8,116 nucleotides of DNA, taken from assembly GCA_934792465.1 (NCBI GenBank), contig CAKVOK010000086.1, positions 1-8,116 on the forward strand, given 5' to 3'. Shown piece by piece: positions 1 through 5,571 of this stretch. Source of the DNA: an uncultured Clostridia bacterium (GTDB taxonomy: Bacteria > Bacillota > Clostridia > RUG12999). Below the pieces are notes generated by a model, which was given only the letters and a program-made list of their open reading frames with translations, did not search any database and was not told the origin of the DNA. A program made the translations under genes and the position numbers. Each line of letters begins with the position of its first letter. Within the stretch, counting starts at the first letter, position 1.

Positions 1-105
1 GCCTACAACCCCTCAGTCGGCTTTGCCGCCAGCTCCCCTTACACAGGGGAGCCTATATGGGGTACGTGCAAGCCTAAGTGGGTGTCCTTGCACAGGGGAG
101 CCTAT
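1..105 (+). repeat. Composite intergenic repeat, direct-orientation unit plus one sub-repeat
   Basis: Positions 1-58 are identical to 7234-7291, and 59-105 is a close copy of 7292-7337. The unit begins with a CTACAACCCC end, has a small GGC-TTT-GCC palindrome and then a CTCCCCT/AGGGGAG hairpin with a 5-base loop (about 34-52). A related, more diverged unit lies at 7033-7088. No credible reading frame runs through it. The pattern fits a dispersed intergenic repeat of gut clostridia; that family assignment is from general familiarity, not a search. The repeat starts at the window edge, so its true left boundary is unknown. Confidence 0.85.
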
Positions 106-121
106 TGGGAATTACGAATGC

Positions 122-156
122 ATAATTTCTAATTTCTCATTCCTAATTCCTAATTA
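122..156. repeat. AT-rich short tandem repeat (TAATTTC/TAATTCC type)
   Basis: Near-tandem copies of a 7-10 base word (TAATTTC, TAATTTCTCAT, TCCTAAT, TCCTAAT) form an AT-rich spacer between the direct and inverted modules of the composite repeat. It resembles the TAATTCC-type simple repeats common between genes in Firmicutes. No gene or clear promoter is visible here. Confidence 0.5.
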
Positions 157-160
157 ATAT

Positions 161-321
161 CTATTCAGCGGCACAGACCAATGCCTCCGGCGGTGGAAGG
201 GTTGTAAAGATTCCTGTGTAAAGGCGCCGGAAGCTGCCGTGCAGCGGAGGTGTGGGGATCGCCTGTGGCGGTGGAGGGGTTGTCAAAATCCATGTAAGCT
301 GCCGTGCAGCGGAAGTGTGGC
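161..321 (-). repeat. Composite intergenic repeat, inverted-orientation units (one full, two partial)
   Basis: This begins with a 14-base tag (CTATTCAGCGGCAC, 161-174) that recurs at 7105-7118. It then carries a truncated unit (about 181-206), a fuller unit (about 212-283) and a partial unit (about 296-321). Positions 221-258 match 7140-7177 exactly over 38 bases. The ends (CCTGTGTAA... and ...GGGGTTGT) are the reverse complement of the ends of the direct-orientation unit, so both belong to one repeat family. Together with 1-160 this explains the gene-free stretch before tyrS. I see no T-box leader in it. Confidence 0.75.
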
Positions 322-339
322 GGAATAATTATAAAAAAA

Positions 340-345
340 TACAAT
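340..345 (+). promoter_or_regulatory. Possible -10 element for tyrS
   Basis: TACAAT lies in an AT-rich stretch between the repeat block and the tyrS ribosome binding site. No good -35 hexamer sits 16-18 bases upstream, so this is only the best local candidate. The tyrS promoter could also lie within or before the repeat. Confidence 0.25.
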
Positions 346-383
346 ACAAATTTATAAAAATCAACATATAAGGAGAGAGTCAG

Positions 384-1586
384 ATGACAAATGTTTATGA
401 TATACTTGAAGAAAGGGGACTTATTGCACAGACAACTCACGCAAAAGAAATACGTGAGCTTCTCGGCAAAGAAAAAGTAAGCTTCTATATAGGCTTCGAC
501 CCGACTGCGGACAGCCTGCACATCGGTCATTTCCTGCAAATGGTAGTAATGCGCCATATGCAGATGGCGGGACACCGCCCGATTGCGCTTGTCGGCGGCG
601 GCACGGGAATGGTCGGCGACCCGTCCGGCAGAACGGATATGCGCCAGATGATGACTGTCGAAACCATCAGCCACAACTGCGACCGCTTCAAAGAACAGCT
701 TTCGAGGATAATCGACTTTTCCGACGGAAAAGCGATTATGGTAAACAATGCGGACTGGCTTATGAATCTTAATTATATCGAATTTTTGAGAGATATTGGC
801 GTATGCTTCTCCGTAAACCAGATGCTGACGGCGGAATGTTTCAAAACAAGACTCGAAAAAGGCTTGTCGTTCATCGAATTCAACTATATGCTCATGCAGA
901 GCTACGATTTCCTGATGCTGTACAAAAAATACGGCTGTAAAATAGAGCTTGGCGGCAACGACCAGTGGAGCAACATTCTCGGCGGTCTGGAGCTTGTTCG
1001 CCGCAAAGAAAATGCGCAGGTATACGGCATGACATTCACGCTGCTGACGAACAGCGAGGGCAAGAAAATGGGCAAGACCGCAAAAGGTGCGCTTTGGCTC
1101 GACCCCGAAAAGGTTTCGCCGTATGAATTTTATCAGTATTGGAGAAACGTTGACGACTGCGACGCCTGCCGTTTCATGAAGCTTGTTACGTTTGTGCCGA
1201 TGGAAGAAATCAGAGAAATGGAAAAGCTCGAGGGTGCACAGATTAACGAAGTTAAAAAACGTCTTGCATACGAGGTTACGAAGCTTGTACACGGCGAGGA
1301 GGAAGCCGAAAAGGCAAGAGCCTCCGCAGAAGCCATATTCGCCGGCACGGGCGAGGGCAGTATGCCGGAATTTCAGCTTGACGCAACGGATATGGGTATT
1401 CTCGATGTGCTTGTAAACACGAAGCTTTGTTCATCCAAATCCGAGGCAAGACGTCTTTGCCAGCAGGGCGGAATTGCGGTTGACGATGAAAAGGTGACCG
1501 ACCCGAACTATACAATACCGGCGGAAAAAGCCGATTCATTCGTTATCAAAAAAGGCAAAAAGGTATTTTTAAAAGTTGTTAAATAA
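384..1586 (+). CDS. tyrS: Tyrosyl-tRNA synthetase (TyrRS)
   Basis: This cytosolic class I aminoacyl-tRNA synthetase charges tRNA-Tyr with tyrosine using ATP. The 400-aa protein has the family's normal length. Visible landmarks are the YIGFDPTADSLHIGH block (residues 35-49, HIGH signature at 46-49), the tyrosine-pocket and CP1 region (about 150-200, including the GGNDQWSNI motif), and the KMSKS loop in the form KMGKT (228-232). KMGKT is close to the KFGKT form known in bacterial TyrRS. A C-terminal S4-like tRNA-binding domain occupies about 337-400. The ATG at 384 is preceded by AAGGAG (370-375) at 8 bases. Many Firmicute tyrS genes carry a T-box leader; none is recognisable here because repeats occupy the upstream space. 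A hairpin terminator follows, so it is probably monocistronic. Confidence 0.97.
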   Translation: MTNVYDILEERGLIAQTTHAKEIRELLGKEKVSFYIGFDPTADSLHIGHFLQMVVMRHMQMAGHRPIALVGGGTGMVGDPSGRTDMRQMMTVETISHNCDRFKEQLSRIIDFSDGKAIMVNNADWLMNLNYIEFLRDIGVCFSVNQMLTAECFKTRLEKGLSFIEFNYMLMQSYDFLMLYKKYGCKIELGGNDQWSNILGGLELVRRKENAQVYGMTFTLLTNSEGKKMGKTAKGALWLDPEKVSPYEFYQYWRNVDDCDACRFMKLVTFVPMEEIREMEKLEGAQINEVKKRLAYEVTKLVHGEEEAEKARASAEAIFAGTGEGSMPEFQLDATDMGILDVLVNTKLCSSKSEARRLCQQGGIAVDDEKVTDPNYTIPAEKADSFVIKKGKKVFLKVVK

Positions 1587-1598
1587 TTGCTGACTTAT

Positions 1599-1639
1599 GG
1601 GGTGTGACAGAATTTATTGATTTTGGCACACCCTTGTTT
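1599..1639 (+). terminator. Hairpin terminator after tyrS
   Basis: GGGTGTG (1600-1606) pairs with CACACCC (1627-1633). An inner helix AGAAT/ATTTT forms past a small internal loop, and TTGTTT follows. It lies 13 bases after the tyrS stop codon. The T-tract is short and interrupted, so termination may be partial. Confidence 0.6.
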
Positions 1640-1644
1640 AAAAT
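1617..1644 (+). promoter_or_regulatory. Possible promoter for the SLH gene
   Basis: TTGATT (1617-1622) and TAAAAT (1639-1644) are 16 bases apart and lie about 65-90 bases before the SLH start. They overlap the 3' part of the tyrS terminator. This is a plausible sigma-A-type promoter judged by eye only. A second small hairpin (TTTCCGC 1644-1650 with GCGGAAA 1660-1666) lies just downstream in the leader. Confidence 0.3.
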
Positions 1645-1707
1645 TTCCGCTTGTCTGCGGCGGAAAACACAAAAAAAATCATTGCAGACAGAATGGAGAT
1701 TATCACA

Positions 1708-2982
1708 ATGAAAAAGAAAATAACGGCTTTCGCCGCAGCTGCGGTGTTGCTGTTCAGCACCGCTTCGGCAGCCTATACAGACCTTGAAAATTACGGCTGG
1801 GCAAGCGACGCCGTATATTCGCTGACGGAAAAAGAAATCATGGAGGGAATCGGGAACGATATGTTCGACCCGAGCGGAAACGTAACATACGAACAGCTGG
1901 CGAAAATGGCGGTTCTCGCATTCGGCGAAGTGAAAGAAACCGACGAAGTAAGCTTCAAAGACGTTCCGAAAGAAAAATGGTCACACAAATATGTCGAATC
2001 CGCAAAAGCATGGTTCGGCATAAACGGCGATACGTTCGGTGCGGAAAACGATATGCCCCGTATCGAGGTTGCGAGAGTTATGGTGAACGCACTCGGAGCA
2101 GAGCTTGTGACGGACGGCAAAGCTTTCACAGACAACGCAGAAATTTCGGACGAGCTGAAGCCTTATGCATATACGGCGGAAAAACTCGGTATCATAAACG
2201 GATACCCGGACGGCAGCTTCAAGCCGAACGGCAGCATAACACGTGCGGAAGCCGCAGTTATGCTTGAAAGAACGCTGAAATCCGTAAAACCGGCAGACCC
2301 TGCACCTACGCCCACACCGGACGCAACGCCCGCTCCCGATGCAACTCCCTCTCCCTCGCCTACGCCCACACCGGACAGCGGAAACAATCAGCAGATGAAA
2401 TCGAGAATGGATTTCTTCGTTGTGACGAACGTAAGCCCCGTTCTCGTTGACGGCGAAGAAACATACAAAATCGAGGGATATTCCGGCGAAGAAGAATACA
2501 GCTTCACTTGCGAAAAAGCGCAGACGCAATACAACGGCAATCTGACGAGCGACCAAATTTCAAAGGGCGACGTTTTGTCCGTTGTATACGATGTGAGGAG
2601 CAAGGCACGCGTGGTTCAGCGGCTGTTCAATATTTCCGAGCATTACAGCGATGATTATGCCGTAAACGGATTTAACAAAACAAAAATATATTCGGTCGGA
2701 TTCATGGACTATTACTGCGGCCTTGTGAGAAAAAGCGTTTCTTCGAGCATTGCGCTTTCCAAGGACGCAACGGCGGAAGCCTCCGAGTCCGTTGCCGTAA
2801 AGAGTGATACGGTTTATTATGAATATTTTCCGAAATCCAAAACCGTAAAGCTTTCCGACAAAGGCTCGATATATCCGGAGAAAAAGATTCTCGAAACCCC
2901 CTACAGCGATGACGGAAGTATCGTATTTGTCCGTACAGAGGACGGAATCGCAAAAGAAGTATATATATTAAACAATAAATAA
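1708..2982 (+). CDS. Secreted S-layer homology (SLH) domain protein
   Basis: Predicted exported, wall-associated protein of 424 aa. I chose the ATG at 1708: GGAG (1695-1698) lies 9 bases upstream and the protein then begins with a textbook signal peptide (MKKK, a hydrophobic A/V/L stretch, cleavage likely after the Ala-Ser-Ala near residue 21). An earlier in-frame TTG at 1651 would bury this signal. Three SLH-like repeats follow: about 23-75, 80-130 and 140-192 (the third with the clear GYPDGSFKPNGSITRAEA signature). SLH domains bind pyruvylated secondary wall polymer. A Pro/Thr/Asp linker covers about 195-229. The C-terminal domain of about 195 residues is rich in predicted beta strands and includes a KGDVLSVVYD stretch; I do not recognise its function. 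Role is probably structural or cell-envelope. Confidence 0.88.
   Translation: MKKKITAFAAAAVLLFSTASAAYTDLENYGWASDAVYSLTEKEIMEGIGNDMFDPSGNVTYEQLAKMAVLAFGEVKETDEVSFKDVPKEKWSHKYVESAKAWFGINGDTFGAENDMPRIEVARVMVNALGAELVTDGKAFTDNAEISDELKPYAYTAEKLGIINGYPDGSFKPNGSITRAEAAVMLERTLKSVKPADPAPTPTPDATPAPDATPSPSPTPTPDSGNNQQMKSRMDFFVVTNVSPVLVDGEETYKIEGYSGEEEYSFTCEKAQTQYNGNLTSDQISKGDVLSVVYDVRSKARVVQRLFNISEHYSDDYAVNGFNKTKIYSVGFMDYYCGLVRKSVSSSIALSKDATAEASESVAVKSDTVYYEYFPKSKTVKLSDKGSIYPEKKILETPYSDDGSIVFVRTEDGIAKEVYILNNK
2305..2376 (+). repeat. Duplicated 18-bp segment in the SLH linker
   Basis: CCTACGCCCACACCGGAC occurs at 2305-2322 and again at 2359-2376, exactly 54 bases (18 codons) apart. It encodes PTPTPD in the Pro/Thr linker. 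This is the usual mark of slippage or recombination that changes linker length in frame. Confidence 0.8.
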
Positions 2983-3081
2983 TGTCTACTGAACAAATGG
3001 TTTTGCGAAACCATTTGTGTGAAACCTTCGGTTTCACACCTAAAAACAGCATAAGAATGCCGTTTTTAGGTTCACGACATT
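2981..3081 (+). other. Four-way-junction (cloverleaf-like) structured element 1
   Basis: Three hairpins abut with no unpaired bases between them: 2994-3003/3008-3017 (10 bp, loop TGCG), 3018-3026/3030-3038 (9 bp, loop TTC), and 3039-3047/3062-3070 (9 bp) extended past an A-C mismatch by GCAT/ATGC (loop AAGA). They are closed by GAA/TTC (2991-2993/3071-3073) and AATGTC/GACATT (2981-2986/3076-3081). The result is a perfectly stacked four-way junction on paper. The closing stem begins inside the SLH stop codon. No ORF of note is present. It may act as RNA (3'-UTR element or ncRNA) or as DNA (cruciform or mobile palindromic repeat); the sequence alone cannot say. Confidence 0.7.
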
Positions 3082-3082
3082 G

Positions 3083-3243
3083 ATTTAATTGCTGTTTCAA
3101 GTCAACTGTCGGGGGACGACAGCCGACTTGAAAGTGCAAGACTTTTGGCAAAAAAACACAAAATCCTTGCACTTGAACAATTACAAAATGCCGAAAAAAT
3201 TAGTATATGAGTGCATTTTGTAATTGTTCAGCAGTCATTAAAT
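3083..3243 (+). other. Four-way-junction structured element 2
   Basis: The outer stem is ATTTAAT (3083-3089) with ATTAAAT (3237-3243), continued past bulges by GCT/AGC (3091-3093/3230-3232). Inside are three nearly abutting hairpins. Hairpin A has 3095-3103/3125-3133 plus an inner 6-bp stem 3106-3111/3117-3122. Hairpin B has 3134-3140/3166-3172 with an inner TTTT/AAAA helix. Hairpin C has a perfect 17-bp stem 3175-3191/3213-3229 and a 21-base loop. It repeats the three-arm plan of element 1 one base downstream of it. AA (3132-3133) could pair either in hairpin A or with TT (3173-3174), so the arm boundary could migrate. Confidence 0.65.
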
Positions 3244-3263
3244 AATTCTTCAAACTCTATAAA

Positions 3264-3316
3264 GGGACTTTATAAAAATGCACAGACCGCATAAAGCAAT
3301 ATTTTTTTAAAGTCCC
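3264..3316 (+). other. Long imperfect hairpin
   Basis: GGGACTTTA (3264-3272) pairs with TAAAGTCCC (3308-3316). It continues through a T-T mismatch into AAAAAT/ATTTTT and GC/GC with a 3-base bulge and a 14-base loop. It sits directly before the strong terminator at 3317 and belongs to the same hairpin train as 2981-3243. Confidence 0.6.
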
Positions 3317-3367
3317 AAAAGAGGGTGTGGAAAAACGATTTTGTTTTTTCCACACCCTCTTTTTTTC
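3317..3367 (+). terminator. Strong rho-independent terminator
   Basis: A perfect 19-bp stem (3317-3335 with 3345-3363, core AGAGGGTGTGG) has a 9-base loop and ends in a run of T that extends to 3366. It would end any transcript of the SLH gene and the structured region. It also separates them from the phage cassette, whose promoter begins about 60 bases later. Confidence 0.9.
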
Positions 3368-3424
3368 TAAAAATACGGCAAATGTGCCATTTTAATCCCA
3401 TATGTACTATTTTTTTACAGGGTA

Positions 3425-3453
3425 TTGACTTTTACTGCAAAATGTGATATGCT
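3425..3453 (+). promoter_or_regulatory. Sigma-A-type promoter of the phage packaging cassette
   Basis: TTGACT (3425-3430) and TATGCT (3448-3453) are 17 bases apart. TG at 3445-3446 makes an extended -10. This lies about 30 bases upstream of the first gene of the cassette. A small GGCA/TGCC palindrome with an AATG loop lies about 50 bases upstream (near 3374-3385) and could be an operator, but that is a guess. Confidence 0.7.
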
Positions 3454-3483
3454 AATATAGCAATTTGAGATAACGGAGGTTGT

Positions 3484-3600
3484 ATGATATTTGACAAAAA
3501 CGATATATCAGGTATTGAAAACGCCATAGACCGCTATTTATACAGCGATTACAATTCGGAACCGGAATATCTCGAAGAAGAATTGCCTGAATGTGAATAG
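3484..3600 (+). CDS. Small acidic protein, first gene of the phage cassette
   Basis: A 38-aa ORF starting at ATG 3484 with CGGAGG (3475-3480) 3 bases upstream. The protein (MIFDKNDISG... ending EYLEEELPECE) is strongly acidic in its C-terminal half and has no membrane segment. It is the first gene after the promoter and lies 79 bases before the start of the HTH gene. I do not recognise the family. Small acidic leaders in phage operons can be regulators or anti-host factors, but nothing here shows that. Support for being real is the promoter, ribosome binding site and start in correct order. Confidence 0.6.
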   Translation: MIFDKNDISGIENAIDRYLYSDYNSEPEYLEEELPECE

Positions 3601-3679
3601 CAACGAATTAAGGCGCATATTACAACACACAAATTAATAATATTACGATATGAGATTTTACAGAGGGGGATTATTACAA

Positions 3680-4063
3680 ATGAAGCTTAGTGAACAGAAG
3701 ATGAAGTATTATCAGAGCTATATCAAAGAGAACTACGGGGAAATCCCGGTACGTGTAATAGCAGAGGATTTAGGCATAAGTAAGTATCACGTAACACAAC
3801 TCGCACATCAAATGGGGCTTAAGATAACTCCCGAACAGTTCAGTGAGCTTTCGTATTATACCAGAGGGGCGGAAAATCCGAACCCTATTACGTATACAAC
3901 CTGTATGCTCGTCTGTAAATATCATTATCAGGGCGACAGCATAAGCAAAATCGCATATTTTCTTATGCGCCCGGCAAGCGTTATCCGCAGAATTTTGGAC
4001 GAATCCATGCGCAGCGGATATTATTATCAAATCAACAACATAAAGGAGGCGGCAAAACAATAA
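3680..4063 (+). CDS. Double helix-turn-helix protein, candidate terminase small subunit
   Basis: The 127-aa protein has a clear HTH at about residues 22-46 (IPVRVIAEDLGISKYHVTQL) and a second HTH-like stretch at about 86-108 (DSISKIAYFL...VIRRILDE). I chose ATG 3680 because AGAGGGGGA (3662-3670) lies just upstream; the in-frame ATG at 3650 lacks a good site. In phages of the SPP1/PBSX type the gene before the large terminase is usually the small subunit, a DNA-binding protein that recognises the packaging site and regulates the large subunit. That role is inferred from position and the HTH. It could instead be a transcriptional regulator of the cassette. Its stop codon overlaps the inferred start of the next gene (ATAA). 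Confidence 0.7.
   Translation: MKLSEQKMKYYQSYIKENYGEIPVRVIAEDLGISKYHVTQLAHQMGLKITPEQFSELSYYTRGAENPNPITYTTCMLVCKYHYQGDSISKIAYFLMRPASVIRRILDESMRSGYYYQINNIKEAAKQ
4045..4062 (+). promoter_or_regulatory. Ribosome binding site with inferred AUA start
   Basis: AAAGGAGG (GGAGG at 4045-4049) is followed 10 bases later by ATA (4060-4062), which opens the 72-aa frame and overlaps the preceding TAA as ATAA. No ATG, GTG or TTG lies at a usable distance in this frame. ATA is a permitted though rare initiator in translation table 11. Confidence 0.55.
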
Positions 4064-4278
4064 ACGCAAAGCAACTTGAAAAATGCAGAAAGAAAGCGTT
4101 AAAGGCTATCAATCTGTATCTCGATATTATGCTGGACGGCGAGAAAGCCGGCGCCGCACCGATAAATCAGCTTGCTTCGGCAATCGGCGTATTGACCGAC
4201 AGATTTTTGAAAGATGCCGAAGACAATTCGGGAAACGGACAGCTGGACGAAATTCTGTCGGCAATAAAGAATAACTGA
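4060..4278 (+). CDS. 72-aa helical protein with inferred AUA start, possible second terminase component
   Basis: An open frame from ATA 4060 to TGA 4276-4278 encodes 72 residues (INAKQLEKCRKKALKAINLY..., ending LDEILSAIKNN). It looks amphipathic and helical, with charged and hydrophobic residues spaced as in coiled coils. A strong ribosome binding site precedes the ATA; the only internal ATG (4129) has none and would remove a third of the protein. The codon use looks coding and the frame fills the gap between the HTH gene and the terminase. It may be a separate oligomerisation module of a split small terminase subunit or an accessory protein. A -1 frameshift from the HTH gene near AAA 4055-4057 would give a fusion of about 199 aa, within the usual size of small terminase subunits. 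I do not recognise the family. Confidence 0.6.
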   Translation: MNAKQLEKCRKKALKAINLYLDIMLDGEKAGAAPINQLASAIGVLTDRFLKDAEDNSGNGQLDEILSAIKNN

Positions 4279-4286
4279 AGCTCATC

Positions 4287-5522
4287 ATGGAGGTGACTCA
4301 TATATTCAGCAAAAAACAGCTTAAGCTGTTAAAGCTTTTTAAGAACGGCGGACTCAAGCGTATAAACATACTTGAGGGGTCCGTCCGTTCGGGGAAAACA
4401 TATATTTCCCTCATAATCTGGGCGCTGTTCGTTGCGTGCGGCGAGAAAAACGCAAGCTATCTCATGTGCGCAAAGACATTGACGGGACTGCGCAGAAACG
4501 TGCTCGACACCCTCGAAAATCTCGTCGGCAGCGCCAATTTTTCTTATTCGGTATCAAAAAAAGAGGGTACGCTCTTCGGCAGAAAAGTATATCTCGAGGG
4601 CGCAAGCGATTCGAGAGCGGAGGGGAAAATCCGGGGACTCACGCTGAGCGGTGCGTACTGTGACGAAATAACGCTTTTTTCCGAAGATTTTTTTGCAATG
4701 CTTCTTTCCAGGCTCAGCCGTGAAAATTCCAAGCTTATCGGTACGACAAACCCGGACAGTCCCAGACACTGGTTCAAGATAAAATATCTCAACCGAAAAA
4801 ACGAGCTTAATATGCTTGTTATGAAGTTTTTGATTGACGACAATCCGTTTTTGCCGAAAGAATACGTCAAGAATCTGAAAAAGGAATACACGGGCATATA
4901 TTACGACCGGTTCATCAAAGGCGAGTGGAAATCCGCCGAGGGGATTATTTATCGTGATTTCGCAGAAAATCCCGATAAGTTTAAGTATAACGGCGAGAAG
5001 ATAGAGCTTGCCGTTATCGGCGTGGATTTCGGCGGCAACATCTCGGCGCACAGCTTTGTTTGCAGCGGATTTACAAAGAATTTCGAAAAGACCGTGTGTC
5101 TTGACGAATTTTATATTAAGGAAAAGATTTCGCCGGACGAGCTGGAGAAGTATTTCGTGGAATTTGTGAGAAAATGCAAAAAGGAATATCCGCTTTACGA
5201 GGTGTATTGCGACAATGCGGAAACCACGCTTATCATGGGGCTTTCGGCAGCGGCGGCGAACTATGCGCTCGGCGTGGACGTGCGCCCGGCGAAGAAAAAG
5301 AAAATCTGCGACAGAATCAGTTTTTATACTATGATGATGTCGCAAGGACGGTTTATGATAAGCGATAAATGCCCGAACCTTGCGGACGCTCTGATGTGCG
5401 CCGTGTGGGACCCCGGCAGCATTGCGGACAAGCGCCTGGACAACGGTATACTGAACGTAGACAGCCTGGACGCCATGGAATATTCCACGGAAAACTACAT
5501 AAGCGAATGTATCGACAGATAA
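4287..5522 (+). CDS. Phage terminase large subunit (PBSX/XtmB-like)
   Basis: ATP-driven DNA-packaging motor and nuclease. The 411-aa form carries Walker A GSVRSGKT (31-38), Walker B GAYCDE (122-127), the coupling motif GTTNP (152-156) and C-terminal RNase H-like nuclease acids at D247 (VIGVDFGG), D309 (CDNAE) and D395 (DSLDAMEY). All key residues are present, so the enzyme looks functional. The start is ambiguous. ATG 4287 has only a weak upstream site, while a perfect GGAGGTGA (4289-4296) lies 8 bases before the in-frame ATA at 4302, giving 406 aa. It follows the 72-aa gene by 8 bases and precedes the portal gene, the standard phage order. A typical active phage would continue with portal, scaffold and capsid; only the portal remains here. 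Confidence 0.93.
   Translation: MEVTHIFSKKQLKLLKLFKNGGLKRINILEGSVRSGKTYISLIIWALFVACGEKNASYLMCAKTLTGLRRNVLDTLENLVGSANFSYSVSKKEGTLFGRKVYLEGASDSRAEGKIRGLTLSGAYCDEITLFSEDFFAMLLSRLSRENSKLIGTTNPDSPRHWFKIKYLNRKNELNMLVMKFLIDDNPFLPKEYVKNLKKEYTGIYYDRFIKGEWKSAEGIIYRDFAENPDKFKYNGEKIELAVIGVDFGGNISAHSFVCSGFTKNFEKTVCLDEFYIKEKISPDELEKYFVEFVRKCKKEYPLYEVYCDNAETTLIMGLSAAAANYALGVDVRPAKKKKICDRISFYTMMMSQGRFMISDKCPNLADALMCAVWDPGSIADKRLDNGILNVDSLDAMEYSTENYISECIDR
4289..4304 (+). promoter_or_regulatory. Perfect Shine-Dalgarno inside the annotated terminase start, pointing to AUA
   Basis: GGAGGTGA matches the 16S rRNA 3' end over 8 bases but begins within the ATG at 4287. The next in-frame codon at optimal distance is ATA (4302-4304, 8 bases after GGAGG). 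The AUG upstream has only a weak GAAG-type site. Confidence 0.5.
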
Positions 5523-5571
5523 GAAGGGATGTAACAACAAACTCAAAAATAACATAGATAGGAGATTAATC

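Noticed and set aside
1..383. T-box leader before tyrS
   Set aside because: This was expected for a Firmicute tyrS, but no specifier stem, T-box sequence or antiterminator is visible; the space is filled by repeats.
165..1292. Long open frame of 375 codons on the minus strand across tyrS
   Set aside because: It is the antisense shadow of a certain tyrS gene; its residues show no domain, and it runs into repeat DNA.
2388..2603. Minus-strand frames inside the SLH gene
   Set aside because: They lie opposite an intact secreted protein with clear signal peptide and SLH motifs and have no start signals.
2981..3243. tRNA genes or tRNA-like cloverleaf
   Set aside because: The three-arm plan resembles a cloverleaf, but there is no 7-bp acceptor/CCA end, no TTCGA T-loop or D-loop signature, and arm lengths are wrong.
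4083..4274. Plus-strand ATG frame of 63 codons between the HTH gene and the terminase
   Set aside because: It has no ribosome binding site and an Arg/Ser-rich low-complexity translation; the 4060-4278 frame is a better protein with a strong SD.
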